A stretch of DNA of 64,000 nt from Nonomuraea angiospora (GTDB lineage Bacteria > Actinomycetota > Actinomycetes > Streptosporangiales > Streptosporangiaceae), in assembly GCF_014873145.1 (NCBI RefSeq), contig NZ_JADBEK010000001.1, forward strand, positions 8,928,001-8,992,000, written 5' to 3'. Each line of letters opens with the position of its first letter. The first letter of the stretch is position 1. The notes below the pieces were generated by a model that had not been told where the DNA came from, did no database searches, and worked only from the letters and a program-made list of their open reading frames with translations. The position numbers were made by a program, and so were the translations under genes. Positions 37,192-46,573 of this stretch are shown piece by piece.

Positions 37192-37556
37192 GGTGCATCA
37201 GTTCTGTGGCGTGGCGGCGGACGCCGGAGGTATGGACACCGCCGCAGGGCTCGGTCGGGCGTCAGGGGCGCGCCAAAAGACGTCATTTCGGAGGCCGCGT
37301 CAGTTCGGTGGCGGCAGAAGAGTAACCCCGCCCGACCCGGACGGGTGGGGCCAGCAGCACCCCGGAGGACTGTCGGGGATCTTGTGGCGCGGCGATGAGA
37401 CCGGTCGAAGGGAAGCACCGCCGCGCCGGCTCATAGTGTCTGGGCTCTGACCCATAGAGTCCGTTGGGATCTCTTCTTGCCGGGCCTATGAGGCCGAGAG
37501 ACGGCTTCCTTACGCAAGGCCGGATCTTTGGCTTTAGGCTCCTCGGACCAGCATGC
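37192..37556. other. Intergenic in accessory region
   Basis: The 365 bases between two minus-strand accessory genes show no gene with a start and ribosome site. GC content is lower than in the core genes. Nothing else stands out. Confidence 0.4.
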
Positions 37557-37898
37557 TCACCGTGGTGCGACGCGGGCCCGAGCGTATTGCAAGAAAGCCG
37601 TCTGCCAGGCCAGTGTTGCCGCGAGTGCAATGGCGTCCGGCTGCTGGACGGTCTGCAGCACCCCAGCTGCCACCATGTCGAGGCTGAGCTGCTGGCGCAG
37701 CCTTGCGGTCCACCACATCTGGCCGGACACATCACGCTCGCGTCCGATGTCCCATGCCGGATAGGTGTTTCTCAGGGTCGAAAGCTGGCGACCTGTCCAG
37801 TCCTGCAGGAGTGCCGCCTGCGCGACGACCTGGCGCATGTTCTGATGCGCCGGAGGAATGACGCCGTCCGGCTCGGTGTCCGTCATAGCATCAGCCAT
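37557..37898 (-). CDS. Hypothetical protein (about 113 aa)
   Basis: The product, rich in Gln, Ala and Trp (VIPPAHQNMRQVVAQAALLQ, NTYPAWDIGRERDVSGQMWW, DAIALAATLAWQTAFLQYAR), looks all-helical and has ordinary protein-like composition on this strand only. The start could be ATG 37898 or ATG 37886; the frame also extends to TTG 37931. It lies upstream of, and divergent from, the UTRA/GntR pair. I do not recognise a family. Confidence 0.6.
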   Translation of the reverse strand: MADAMTDTEPDGVIPPAHQNMRQVVAQAALLQDWTGRQLSTLRNTYPAWDIGRERDVSGQMWWTARLRQQLSLDMVAAGVLQTVQQPDAIALAATLAWQTAFLQYARARVAPR

Positions 37899-38126
37899 CC
37901 GGTCGCCTGCCTGCCGGTGCGGTAAAGACAAGCCATCACTATGTGGACCTCGATTCCTGATCGGGGCCTGGGATTCAAGCCTTGGCGGCCCGAGTCAACC
38001 TTAATGCCATTCCCGAAAGGCGGCAAGGTAGAGTTGGGGCTGACCTGAGTACGCTTTGATCCAGGCGCCACGTACGAATCGGACAGTGGCGTGCTGGTGG
38101 TCCTTTTCGTCTTGATGGAGGAGCAC

Positions 38127-38678
38127 ATGCCAGACACAGGCTGGGCCAGCGTCTCCACCCCTTACGTAAGGCCGCGGCGGCCCGGCGAAGCGGATGCCTG
38201 GACGGAGGAGGCGGCCGCGCATGGTCACGTCGGTACGAACCGTTTGCGCGGCGTGGAAGAGGCGAGCCCTCCCCGCGAAGTGGCAGAGGTGCTCGACCTC
38301 GGTCCCGAGGGGACGGCGGTCATCCGGCGGAGGCTGGTACTCCTCGACGGCCGGCCGACGGAATTGGCCGACTCCTATTATCCGGCGTCGATCGCCCGTG
38401 GCACGCGGCTGGCCGAAGAGCGCAAGATTCCAGGCGGGGCCCTCACCGCGCTGGCCGAACTCGGTCACCGGCCCCATACGGCTGAGGAGTCGGTAACGGC
38501 CCGTCCTTCGACCAAGCCTGAACAGGATGCGCTTGATATCCAGCCGGAAGACTGGGTGATGGTCCTCACTAGAGTGTTGCGCACGGACACTGGAATGCCG
38601 ATCGAGGCCACCGTCATGACGATGGTCGCCGACGGGCGTGAGCTTCGCTACAGAATGATCATTAACGAGGAGATCTGA
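38127..38678 (+). CDS. UTRA-domain protein without DNA-binding domain
   Basis: The 183-residue product matches the ligand-binding UTRA domain of GntR/HutC regulators (REVAEVLDLGPEGTAVIRRR, VLLDGRPTELADSYYPASIA, RKIPGGALTALAELG, RTDTGMPIEATVMTMVADGR) but its N-terminus has no winged helix. Compared with the next gene, SYYP, the following I-A-G spacing and the KI-GGA segment are shared. The start ATG 38127 has GGAG five to six bases upstream. It ends three bases before the GntR gene. It may be a trimmed paralog that heterodimerises with, or competes for the ligand of, the full-length regulator. It could also be a regulator that lost its HTH. Confidence 0.75.
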   Translation: MPDTGWASVSTPYVRPRRPGEADAWTEEAAAHGHVGTNRLRGVEEASPPREVAEVLDLGPEGTAVIRRRLVLLDGRPTELADSYYPASIARGTRLAEERKIPGGALTALAELGHRPHTAEESVTARPSTKPEQDALDIQPEDWVMVLTRVLRTDTGMPIEATVMTMVADGRELRYRMIINEEI

Positions 38679-38681
38679 CAC

Positions 38682-39401
38682 TTGGCAAGGCGCCCGGACC
38701 CACGTCCTCGTCATCAGCAGATCGCTGCGGAGCTGCGAGCCGAGATCATGTCCGGCGCGCTGAAGCCGGGCGAGCGACTTCCTTCGACACCCCACCTGGT
38801 TGCGCGTTTCGAGGCGGCCAACGCGACGATTCAACGCGCCCTTCAATCACTGAAGGACGAGGGATTCGTACGCGGCCATGCTGGCAAAGGGGTGTTCGTC
38901 CGAGAGGGACGGCAATTCGTTGTCGAAGCCACCACGTACAAGTCTCCGGGCCCGCGTGGCTACAGTTACGAACTGCTCGACGTCGGCGAGGTGGAGCCGC
39001 CCAACGATGTCGCCGCGGCATTCGCGATGTCTCCCGGTGGCGGCGTCATCATGCGTCATCGGCTGCTGCTGCATGACGGCGAGCCCGTTGAGCTCTCGTG
39101 GTCGTACTATCCCGTGGACATCGCCGCTGGGAGCCCTCTGGCAAGCCGCAAGAAGATCCGCGGTGGCGCGCCACAGGTCCTGGCGGACCTTGGGTTTCCT
39201 GAGCGGTATTTCGATGATCGCATCTCTGTCCGGCAACCCACCGTGAACGAAGTAGAGGGCCTGGACCTGCCGGCCGATGTACCGGTTTTCCGGCAATTCC
39301 GGGTCGTCTACAGCGACTTCCAGCGACCGGTGGAGATTTCGATCCTGATCAAAGGCGGGCACCTCTATGAGCTCTCGTACCACCAGGTCGCCGGCCAATA
39401 G
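38682..39401 (+). CDS. GntR family (HutC type) transcriptional regulator
   Basis: The 239-residue regulator has an N-terminal winged helix (PRHQQIAAELRAEIMSGALK; PGERLPSTPHLVARFEAANA; TIQRALQSLKDEGFVRGHAG; KGVFV) and a C-terminal UTRA domain (YSYELLDVGEVEPPNDVAAA; VELSWSYYPVDIAAGSPLAS; PVEISILIKGG). The start is TTG 38682 with GAGGAGAT upstream, inside the end of the UTRA-only gene. The pair forms a small operon that ends at a perfect hairpin. Target unknown. Confidence 0.9.
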   Translation: MARRPDPRPRHQQIAAELRAEIMSGALKPGERLPSTPHLVARFEAANATIQRALQSLKDEGFVRGHAGKGVFVREGRQFVVEATTYKSPGPRGYSYELLDVGEVEPPNDVAAAFAMSPGGGVIMRHRLLLHDGEPVELSWSYYPVDIAAGSPLASRKKIRGGAPQVLADLGFPERYFDDRISVRQPTVNEVEGLDLPADVPVFRQFRVVYSDFQRPVEISILIKGGHLYELSYHQVAGQ

Positions 39402-39410
39402 TCGACAGCG

Positions 39411-39438
39411 GGGTGGCTCGTACGTGTACGAGCCACCC
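39411..39438. terminator. Bidirectional terminator hairpin
   Basis: Perfect 13-bp arms (GGGTGGCTCGTAC and GTACGAGCCACCC) with a two-base centre lie between the convergent GntR gene and the peptidase gene. Confidence 0.85.
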
Positions 39439-39450
39439 CTCATCAAGTGA

Positions 39451-40995
39451 TCAACGGAAGGAGAGCATCCAGCCCGGTGTGCCGGGCAGCGGAGTGACGG
39501 GCTCCCTGAACGTCCGGACCTCGGCGGGCGGGACGGCCGGGCAGCGGGCCCCCGGCGCCGGGAGGGTCCGCGAGATCAGGTACGCGTCGGCGGCCTCCGT
39601 GGCGCAGGCTCCGCGTCCGTAGACGATGTGGCCCCAGCCCTCGTACGTGAGCAGCCGGCCCGACCGGCCCAGCTGCTGGGTCGTGCTGAGCGCCCACGGG
39701 TAGACGGTGGCCGGGTCGTGCAGGGAATTGAGGACCAGCAGCGGGGTGCCCGTACGCACCTTCAGCCGGTGCTGCGGGTTGGGGATCGGGTCCGGTTGGC
39801 CGAGGCACGAGACGACCGGGCCGATCGCCAGCGGGCTGTAACGCATGTCGGGCGCGATCTTCGCCAGGCGGCGCAGGTGCTTGCTGAACTCGCGGTAGTC
39901 GCGTACGGGCAGCCGGAAGTCCAGGCAGAAGATCTGGAACGGGTTGGGGCTGACCTCCTGCGCCTGAGTCCGGCCGATCGCCAGAGGCAGCGCGTCCGCG
40001 CGCGGTGTCCGCCCGGACTCAAGGTCGGTGATCAGCTGGGAGAGCGGCAGCCAGTTGGCCGGATCGTAGAAGGCGCCCGAAGCGGAGCTGATGAGCTGGA
40101 AGGCGGTCAGCCGCGTGTCCGGGTCACCCGGCATGGGGAGTTCGCCGCGGTCGGCCCGGTCCAGCAGCCCCCGCCAGATCGACCTGAGGTCCTTTCCATG
40201 CTGGAGGCAGCGGTTGTCGCGTTCGCACCAGGCCACGAACTCGTTGAAGGCGTCCTGCGCGCCCCAGGTCTCCGTGTCCATGAAGCCCTGCGTGCCCAGG
40301 CTGTGGTCCATCGTGCTGTCGAGCACGAAGGCGCGGACCCGCGACGGGTAGCGCTCGGCGTACAACTGGCCGAGGAGGGTGCCGTAGGAGCCGCCCCAGT
40401 AGGTCAGCTTGTCCTCGCCGAGCGCGGCGCGGAAGGCGTCGAGGTCGGCCGCGGTGCTGAGCGAGTCGACGTGGTCGAACAGCGGGCCGGTACGCGCCCG
40501 GCAGTCGGCCCGCAGGCGGTCGTTGAAGGCCAGCATCCTGTCGAAGTCGGCCTGGCTCTTCATGAGCGGGTCCGGGGCCTGAGTCATCAGGTCCGTGGAA
40601 CAGACCACGGGGTGGCTGCGGTTGGTGCCCCGCGGGTCGAGGCCCACGATGTCGAAGCGGCGCAGGATCTCGGGGCTGAGCATTTCCGGGCTGCCGAGGA
40701 CCAGCCCCACCCCCGATCCGCCGGGGCCGCCCGCTCCCAGCACGAGCGCGCCGACCCTGGCGGCGGGATCGGTGGCCTTGCGGCGGGCGACACCCACCTC
40801 GAACGTGCCGTTCGACGGCCGGCTCCAGTCGATGGGCACGGTGAGCGTCCCGCATTCGACGGCCGGCTCCTCCGGGCACGGCACCCACGAGATCGTGTCC
40901 CGTGGCTGCGCGGCCTGCGTGGTGGCGGTCGCGCCGGGTGTGATTAAGGAGATCGAGGCGATGAGTCCGATCAACAATGCGCTGAGTCTTCGCAT
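39451..40995 (-). CDS. Secreted tripeptidyl aminopeptidase-type alpha/beta hydrolase
   Basis: The 514-residue product has a Sec signal (MRRLSALLIGLIASISLITP, cleavage near TQA) and the TAP/SAP-family alpha/beta hydrolase fold. Motifs: oxyanion region VLGAGGPGGSGVG, the nucleophile Ser in YWGGSYGTLLGQLYAERYP, FVLDSTMDHS, the C-terminal TAP_C domain with Asp in LLVLNSLHDPATVY and His in YEGWGHIVYGRGAC. These enzymes remove N-terminal tripeptides or act as proline-type exopeptidases outside the cell. Start ATG 40995. Confidence 0.92.
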   Translation of the reverse strand: MRRLSALLIGLIASISLITPGATATTQAAQPRDTISWVPCPEEPAVECGTLTVPIDWSRPSNGTFEVGVARRKATDPAARVGALVLGAGGPGGSGVGLVLGSPEMLSPEILRRFDIVGLDPRGTNRSHPVVCSTDLMTQAPDPLMKSQADFDRMLAFNDRLRADCRARTGPLFDHVDSLSTAADLDAFRAALGEDKLTYWGGSYGTLLGQLYAERYPSRVRAFVLDSTMDHSLGTQGFMDTETWGAQDAFNEFVAWCERDNRCLQHGKDLRSIWRGLLDRADRGELPMPGDPDTRLTAFQLISSASGAFYDPANWLPLSQLITDLESGRTPRADALPLAIGRTQAQEVSPNPFQIFCLDFRLPVRDYREFSKHLRRLAKIAPDMRYSPLAIGPVVSCLGQPDPIPNPQHRLKVRTGTPLLVLNSLHDPATVYPWALSTTQQLGRSGRLLTYEGWGHIVYGRGACATEAADAYLISRTLPAPGARCPAVPPAEVRTFREPVTPLPGTPGWMLSFR

Positions 40996-41250
40996 GTTCT
41001 GATCTTCGACGGCCGCCGGACAGGTGTGAATCGGGCGGAAGTATGGATCGGCGGCTCCTTCGCGAGGACTACGGCACTGGACCTTTGGTCCTAGAGGTCG
41101 CCGTCCGGCCCCGCCCGCCCCGGCGCCACCACAGCCGGGTGTCCGAGGGCCTGGGCAAGAAGGGCGATGAGAATGTACGGCAAGGCCCTGTCGTCGTCGC
41201 CGTGGCCGCCCCCCGGAGCGGTCCTCGCCAGGCGGCGACCGTCAGGGGCG

Positions 41251-41829
41251 TCAGGGCTTCAGGACGCGGTAGCGCAGGTGGGTCACCGCCGCGGCCCCCG
41301 TGACGGGTTTCCCCTCCTGGACCAGCTCGGCCCGCTCCCCGCCGAACAGCGGCGTGCCCGCCCCCATCAGCAAGGGGACGAGGTGGAGCCATACCTCGTC
41401 CAGCAGGCCCGCCCCGAGCAACTGCCGGGCGACGTCCGCACCCAGCACCAGGACGTCCTTGTCCCCGGCGGCGTCCTTGGCGCGTCGGACCGCGGCCTCC
41501 AGCCCGTCGAAGGCGAACGTCCCGCCGTTGTCGCCGAGGAGGTCCTCCCTGGTGCGGTGGGTGACCACGAAGCTCGGGACGCCGGGCCATGGTGTGCCGC
41601 CCCACGGGACCAGGCCGAGGTCGAAGGTGCGCCGTCCGATGACGGCGGCTCCTGCCGCCGCGTCCACCTGCCGGCGGATGCCGAGGTCGACCTCGCTGTC
41701 CGGTCCTTCCCCGGCCATCCACTCGTGCAGCCGTTCGCCGCCGTCCCCCATGGGCTCCTCCTTCCGGACGTTCGCTCCCGCCGTGAACCCGTCCAGGGAC
41801 ATCGACACATCCAGCACTACCTTGCCCAT
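41251..41829 (-). CDS. Dihydrofolate reductase family (RibD C-terminal-like) protein
   Basis: The 192-residue product belongs to the RibD C-terminal/YyaP-type group: KVVLDVSMSLDGFTAGANV at the N-terminus, AAVIGRRTFDLG, SFVVTHRTRE, KDVLVLGADVARQLLGAGLL and VPLLMGAGTPLFGG. Members bind NADPH; most are uncharacterised reductases and not true DHFR. The start ATG 41829 has GAAGGAAGG six bases upstream, excluding the first 30 residues of the longer frame. Monocistronic. Confidence 0.88.
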   Translation of the reverse strand: MGKVVLDVSMSLDGFTAGANVRKEEPMGDGGERLHEWMAGEGPDSEVDLGIRRQVDAAAGAAVIGRRTFDLGLVPWGGTPWPGVPSFVVTHRTREDLLGDNGGTFAFDGLEAAVRRAKDAAGDKDVLVLGADVARQLLGAGLLDEVWLHLVPLLMGAGTPLFGGERAELVQEGKPVTGAAAVTHLRYRVLKP

Positions 41830-41936
41830 CGCGAGCCTTCCTTCGATCCAGCGGCGCCGCCGTCCGGCGCCGTCACGAGAAGGTCGGAGCCGACCCGGCC
41901 GTCTTGACACCACGAGCACCCCAGCGCGGTGTCGTG

Positions 41937-42917
41937 CTACTCGGGGTCGGTCGCGTCCGCCACGGTGATCTCAGAAGCTGCTGCCGGTGTGCGGAGAGTC
42001 CGGCGGACGGCGTCGCGGAGCCAGCGGTGGGCTCCGTCGGCTGTGTGCCGGGGGTGCCAGGCCATGCCGATGGTCAGCGGTGGCAGTGCCAGGGGGATGT
42101 CGAGGAGGCGCAGTCCGAGGGCGCCGGCGTCGTGGGTGAGGGGCGAGGGGGCGGCGCCGGGAAGCGCGGCAGGTACGAGGCAGACGACGTCGCTGCGGGC
42201 GGCGAGGGTCATCGCGGCCAGGTGGCTGGGCAGGACGACGCTGACCCGCCGGTGGAGGTTCTGCTCGGCCAGGGCGGTGTCGAGGGGGCCGGTGAACCGG
42301 CCGCGGCGGCTGACCGCGACGTGTTGGGCGGCAGCAAGCCGGGCCGGGGTCAGCGGTCCTTCGGTGAGCGGATGGCCGGGCCGGACGGCCGCCACCATTC
42401 GGAGGCTGACCAGCTCTTCGACCTGGGTTTCCGGGTCCACGTGGTCGATGGATCCGATCTCCAGGTCGATCCGGCCGTCGCGCAGGGCGGGTCCGGCCTC
42501 CAGCTCTTCGGCCCGGATCCGGAACGAGACCCCCGGCGCCTCCCGCTGGGCCAGTCGCAGCAGTCCGGGGGCCAGTGCCGCGCCGACCAGGTCGGCGGCT
42601 TGCAGGGTGAAGGTGCTGCGGAGGCCGGCGGGGTCGACGCTCGCGCCGGGGCTGAGCAGCGCTCCGAGGCTGCGTACCACTGCGGCGGCCTCCTCGCGCA
42701 GGGCCTGGGCGCGTGGGGTGGGAACCATGGTCTGTCCGGCCCGGACCAGGAGGGGGTCCTGGAGGATGCGGCGCAGACGGGCGAGGGTGCGGCTCATGGC
42801 GGCGGGCGAGGTGTGCAGACGTGCGGCGGCGCGGGTCACGCTGTGCTCGGCCAGCAGAGCATCCAGCGCGATGGCGAGATTGGCGTCGATGACCGGATCC
42901 GGGCTGCTCACCAGCAT
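41937..42917 (-). CDS. LysR family transcriptional regulator
   Basis: The 326-residue LTTR has an N-terminal winged helix ([49 protein letters not shown]) and a periplasmic-binding-like effector domain ([40 protein letters not shown]). It diverges from the NmrA-like gene with a 107-bp gap and probably controls it. Start ATG 42917 has a weak GGA; GTG 42911 is possible. Confidence 0.9.
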   Translation of the reverse strand: MLVSSPDPVIDANLAIALDALLAEHSVTRAAARLHTSPAAMSRTLARLRRILQDPLLVRAGQTMVPTPRAQALREEAAAVVRSLGALLSPGASVDPAGLRSTFTLQAADLVGAALAPGLLRLAQREAPGVSFRIRAEELEAGPALRDGRIDLEIGSIDHVDPETQVEELVSLRMVAAVRPGHPLTEGPLTPARLAAAQHVAVSRRGRFTGPLDTALAEQNLHRRVSVVLPSHLAAMTLAARSDVVCLVPAALPGAAPSPLTHDAGALGLRLLDIPLALPPLTIGMAWHPRHTADGAHRWLRDAVRRTLRTPAAASEITVADATDPE

Positions 42918-43024
42918 TATTCCATTTCAGTCAATGATTCCGTGCCGAAGTTCCCATTGTGGCAGCACGAAGATTCTCAGCACGATAAAGGGCGTACCGG
43001 ACCGGCACGACCTGCGAGGTTTTC

Positions 43025-43918
43025 ATGATCGTCATTACCGCTCCCACCGGGAACATCGGCCGTCACCTGCTCTCCCGGCTCCTGGAGGCCGCCCCCGCCG
43101 CGGGCGAGGAACTGCGCGTGATCGTGCGCGATCCCGCCCGGCTTCCGGACGCGGCGCGCGGACGCGTCGAGGTGGTCACCGGCTCGCACGCGGAAGCCGA
43201 GGTCCTCGACCGGGCCTTCGAGGGCGCGGACGCCGTCTTCTGGCTCGTCCCGCCGGACGCCTCCCTGACCCCGCAGGACGCCTTCAGCGGTTTCACCCGC
43301 CCCGCCGCCAAGGCGCTCGCCGCCCACGGCGTCGGTCATGTCGTCGGCGTCTCCGCGCTCGGCCGCGGCACCCCGCTCGCCGACCGGGCCGGGCTCGTCA
43401 CCGCCTCCCTCGCCATGGACGACCTCATCGCCGGCACCGGCGTCGCCTACCGGGCCCTGGCCAGCCCGTCCTTTTTCGAGAACCTCCTGGAGGAGTCCGA
43501 CTCGATCCGCGAGAAGGGCGTCTTCACCGACACCGTCGACGCCGACCGCAAGGCCCCCTTGGTCGCCGTCGCCGACCTCGCGGCCGCCGCCGCCGGCCTG
43601 CTGCTGGACCGCTCGTGGACCGGCACCGGCAGCGTCCCGGTCCTCGGGCCGCAGGACCTTTCCCCCAACGACCTCGCCCGCATCATGACCGAACAGCTCG
43701 GCCGCCCCGTCCGCTACGAGCGCCAGCCGCTCGACGAGCTGTACACCACCCTCGTCGGGTACGGCCTCAACGAGGCATTCGTCCAGGGCCTCGTCGACAT
43801 GAAGCGGGCCAAGGACGAGGGTCTCGACGCCGGTGTCGCCCGTACCCCGGACACGACCTCCCCCACCAGCTTCGAGCAGTGGTGCGCCCAGACCCTCAAG
43901 CCCGCCGTCCTCTCCTGA
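43025..43918 (+). CDS. NmrA-like NAD(P)-binding protein
   Basis: The 297-residue atypical short-chain dehydrogenase has the NAD(P) loop [20 protein letters not shown] (TGxxG type), [20 protein letters not shown] and [19 protein letters not shown]. It lacks a clear YxxxK catalytic pair, as NmrA/QOR2-like proteins often do. It could be a quinone reductase or a redox sensor. The start ATG 43025 has GAGG five bases upstream. The darcynin-like gene follows after 56 bp, apparently in one transcript. Confidence 0.88.
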   Translation: MIVITAPTGNIGRHLLSRLLEAAPAAGEELRVIVRDPARLPDAARGRVEVVTGSHAEAEVLDRAFEGADAVFWLVPPDASLTPQDAFSGFTRPAAKALAAHGVGHVVGVSALGRGTPLADRAGLVTASLAMDDLIAGTGVAYRALASPSFFENLLEESDSIREKGVFTDTVDADRKAPLVAVADLAAAAAGLLLDRSWTGTGSVPVLGPQDLSPNDLARIMTEQLGRPVRYERQPLDELYTTLVGYGLNEAFVQGLVDMKRAKDEGLDAGVARTPDTTSPTSFEQWCAQTLKPAVLS

Positions 43919-43974
43919 AGTCCGGCACCCAGAAGCCGGCGAACCAAGACCACCTGCCACCTTGGAGGCCCCTG

Positions 43975-44340
43975 ATGCCCGCTGAGCAGACCGAACCGCC
44001 GGTCACGGCGTTCATGCTGGTCAAGACCACACCCGAGTGGCTCGCCCTGAGCGTCCAGGAACGCGTGGACGCCTTCACCACCCAGGTCCTGCCGGCCATC
44101 GAGGCCAGGACCACCGGCGTCCGGTCACGCTTCTACGACACGGAGTTCTACTCCGCGCGCGTCACCGACGTCTGGGTGTGGGAAGCCGAAGACCACCACG
44201 CCTACCAGCTCCTCGTCGACGCACTGCGCGAAACCCCGTTCTGGGACCGCTACTTCGAGGTCGTCGACCTCCTCGTCGGCACCGAGAACGGCTACGCCCG
44301 AACCTACGGCCTCGAACCCGTCGCCACCATCAGCACCTGA
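43975..44340 (+). CDS. Darcynin-like protein
   Basis: The 121-residue cytoplasmic protein resembles the darcynin family ([60 protein letters not shown]). Its function is unknown; the fold is ferredoxin-like by analogy with stress-responsive barrels. Start ATG 43975 follows TTGGAGG. It pairs with the NmrA-like gene in a LysR-controlled unit. Confidence 0.75.
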   Translation: MPAEQTEPPVTAFMLVKTTPEWLALSVQERVDAFTTQVLPAIEARTTGVRSRFYDTEFYSARVTDVWVWEAEDHHAYQLLVDALRETPFWDRYFEVVDLLVGTENGYARTYGLEPVATIST

Positions 44341-44478
44341 CCCACCGCCCCCACCCATCCAGAGTGCTCGGCGCGGGCGACTCGGCCCCCCGAGCGGTAA
44401 GCCCCGCCAGGCGGCTGTCGCAAGCGCCCCTGAGGTGTCAGGGTCGCCGAGTCCCCGCCGGGGGCTGACGTTCCCCGG

Positions 44479-44673
44479 TCAGTCCCTGCGGGTGCCCCGG
44501 TGCAGGCGGAGCAGGGCGCGCAGGGCCGCGAGGCTGGGGCGGGTGAGGCGGGTGTCCCCGTGGGTGGCGGTCCAGCCTGAGCGATCCCGCTGGAACGACC
44601 ACCCGGGGAACTCCCGCGTCGCCTCCTGAAGCAGTCGTTCCATGACGAACTCGGCACTCGGCGCTATGGTCAT
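44479..44673 (-). CDS. Hypothetical protein (64 aa) downstream of the XRE gene
   Basis: MTIAPSAEFVMERLLQEATR, then FPGWSFQRDRSGWTATHGD and a basic Leu/Arg-rich C-terminus. It has protein-like composition and lies 77 bp after the XRE regulator gene in the same direction. The ribosome site is weak. Such short companions are common after XRE/TPR regulators in this family of bacteria, so co-expression is inferred. Confidence 0.55.
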   Translation of the reverse strand: MTIAPSAEFVMERLLQEATREFPGWSFQRDRSGWTATHGDTRLTRPSLAALRALLRLHRGTRRD

Positions 44674-44750
44674 GAACGCAGAGTGTCACCCGCACCCCGT
44701 TCCGTGACGAACTCGGGCCACAGAACTCCCCGTTCGTCCGGCCCGAACTC

Positions 44751-45941
44751 TCAGTTCGCGATGCCGTGGCGCTCGGCCAGGTAGCGGACCTCCGGCGCCC
44801 ACGACGGCCGCGCGCGCCGCGCCAGGGACCGCACCATCTCCCTGAGCAGCAGCTTGTGATCCAGCTCCTCCGGGCATTCGCGCTCGATCCGCAGGAGATG
44901 CAGCAGGCTGGCGGCGTCGTCGCCCACGTCCTCGCAGGCGCGGGCGACCTGGCTGAGGTGGGTGGCGCGCCGCTCGATGGACGGGGTGCGCCGCAGGTCG
45001 ATGTCGTCGGCGATCTGCAGCACCGCCTCCGGGCGCCCCACGTCGTTCTCGATGCTGGCCATGTGGATGGCGACGTTGGTCGGCCCGAAGAAGGCCAGGT
45101 CGTAGACGTCGGCCCCGTCTTCGACGCGCTGCGCGAGCCGCGCCGCGGGCCCGCGGACGATCTCCCTGGCCTCGTCGTCGTCGCCCCCGCGCGCCGCGCC
45201 GATCGCGGTCAGCAGGTGCAGCGCGCCGAGCGCCTTCACGTGGCGGTCGTCGCCGTCGGCGACGTGGGGCTCCAGCATCTCGATGCCGCGCCGGCCGACG
45301 TCGTACGCGATCTGGTGCATGTCGTCCGACAACATCGACTGCCCCAGACTCCAGTACGCCCACGCCCGGATCAGCGGATCCCCCGACTCCTCGGCGAACC
45401 GCATGGCCCGGTCGGCGGCCAGATGCGCGAGATCGACCCGCCGCAGGTGCTTGAGCACGCCCCTGGCCAGCATGTACGCGTCGGACGCGACGCTGTGGGC
45501 CTGCGGCGTGTCCTCGAGCGCGAGGTTCTCGGCGTCGGAGATCAGGGACGGCAGGGACGCCATCAGGATCGAGTAGCGGTGCGCCGAGGTGAACCAGGCG
45601 TTGCGGGCCGAGGCCACCCGTTCGGAGAGCTGGTCGGCGTCGGGCGGCTCGATGTCGGGCTCCAGCGAGCGCCACGTGAACAACGCCCGCTCGATGTCGC
45701 TGATCTGCGGCCGGCTGGGTTCGTGCGAGTCGCGCGGGGTCTCCCCCAAGAGCACGGCGGTGCGTACGCCCAGCACTTTGGCGATCTCCCGCAGCAGGGG
45801 GAGCGAGGGGGTTCGCTTGCCGTGCTCGATCAGCTCGATGTGTCTCGGGGTGCAGCCGGACTGGGTCGCCAGCGCGGTGGTGCTCATGCCCCTTCGTTCG
45901 CGCTGCAGCCTGATCATCTGCCCGGTGGCTATTTCGGACAT
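44751..45941 (-). CDS. XRE family regulator with TPR-like C-terminus
   Basis: The 396-residue product has an N-terminal HTH_3 domain (IRLQRERRGMSTTALATQSG; CTPRHIELIEHGKRTPSLPL; LREIAKVLGV) and a long helical C-terminal region with TPR-like repeats (AHLAADRAMRFAEESGDPLI; RAWAYWSLGQSMLSDDMHQI; ALGALHLLTAIGAARGGDDD). The design is that of actinobacterial regulators that sense a small molecule or peptide through TPR helices. Start ATG 45941. A 64-residue gene follows. Confidence 0.88.
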   Translation of the reverse strand: MSEIATGQMIRLQRERRGMSTTALATQSGCTPRHIELIEHGKRTPSLPLLREIAKVLGVRTAVLLGETPRDSHEPSRPQISDIERALFTWRSLEPDIEPPDADQLSERVASARNAWFTSAHRYSILMASLPSLISDAENLALEDTPQAHSVASDAYMLARGVLKHLRRVDLAHLAADRAMRFAEESGDPLIRAWAYWSLGQSMLSDDMHQIAYDVGRRGIEMLEPHVADGDDRHVKALGALHLLTAIGAARGGDDDEAREIVRGPAARLAQRVEDGADVYDLAFFGPTNVAIHMASIENDVGRPEAVLQIADDIDLRRTPSIERRATHLSQVARACEDVGDDAASLLHLLRIERECPEELDHKLLLREMVRSLARRARPSWAPEVRYLAERHGIAN

Positions 45942-46012
45942 GGACGTGCGGCCTCCTGGGTGGGTCCCGACATCCCACAGGCTAGGGCTCCAGGAGATCG
46001 CCTGTCCTGGAT

Positions 46013-46486
46013 TCAGCCCTGCTCAGAGGAGCTGCCGGAGCGCCCGTGATGCTCCAGGAGGCGGGTCAGCAGACCTGACAATTGCTCACGTTCCGGCTGG
46101 CTCAAAGGGGCGAACAGCTCGTCCTGAAGGCTCGCGATGAGCGTGTGCAGCCGCCGTACCTGCTGGGTGCCCTCGGGGGTGATGGTGATGACGTTGCGGC
46201 GGCGGTCGGCGGGGTCGGGGGCGCGCTCGACGAAGCCGCGCTCCGCGAGCTCGTTGATGACGGCGACCATGTCGCTGCGGTAGATGCCGGTGCGCCTGCT
46301 CAGCTCGGCCTGGCTCACCGGGCCAGACTCGCGGAGCGCGACGAGCGCCGCGTAGTGCCACTTGCGGGCGTCGACGGCGGCCAGGCCCTCGTTCACCAGC
46401 CGGTCGGCGTGCATCGCGACCAGCGACAGCGTCCGGCTGGGCAGGAGCCGCAGCGCTGCGGGGGTGGCCCTGAGGTCGTCCGTCAT
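46013..46486 (-). CDS. MarR family transcriptional regulator
   Basis: The 157-residue winged-helix regulator (LPSRTLSLVAMHADRLVNEG; KWHYAALVALRESGPVSQAE; LSRRTGIYRSDMVAVINELA; ERGFVERAPDPADRRRNVIT with the DxRxR wing) diverges from a haloalkane dehalogenase gene. The 87-bp gap contains a palindrome array that it probably binds. Start ATG 46486; a GTG/ATG a few codons upstream is possible. Confidence 0.92.
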   Translation of the reverse strand: MTDDLRATPAALRLLPSRTLSLVAMHADRLVNEGLAAVDARKWHYAALVALRESGPVSQAELSRRTGIYRSDMVAVINELAERGFVERAPDPADRRRNVITITPEGTQQVRRLHTLIASLQDELFAPLSQPEREQLSGLLTRLLEHHGRSGSSSEQG

Positions 46487-46508
46487 GCTTCCGATCATAG
46501 CCCCTTGC

Positions 46509-46564
46509 GTTAGTGGCACTAACGATGTACGTTCGTTAGTGCCATAAACGTTAGTCGCACTTAC
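46509..46564. promoter_or_regulatory. Three-site operator array for the MarR regulator
   Basis: Site 1, GTTAGTGGCACTAAC (46509-46523), is a perfect 15-bp palindrome. Sites 2 (GTTAGTGCCATAAAC, 46535-46549) and 3 (GTTAGTCGCACTTAC, 46550-46564) are imperfect versions in tandem. The array fills the gap between marR and dhaA, ending nine bases before the dehalogenase start, so it can repress both genes. Confidence 0.8.
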
Positions 46565-46573
46565 GAAACCGAA

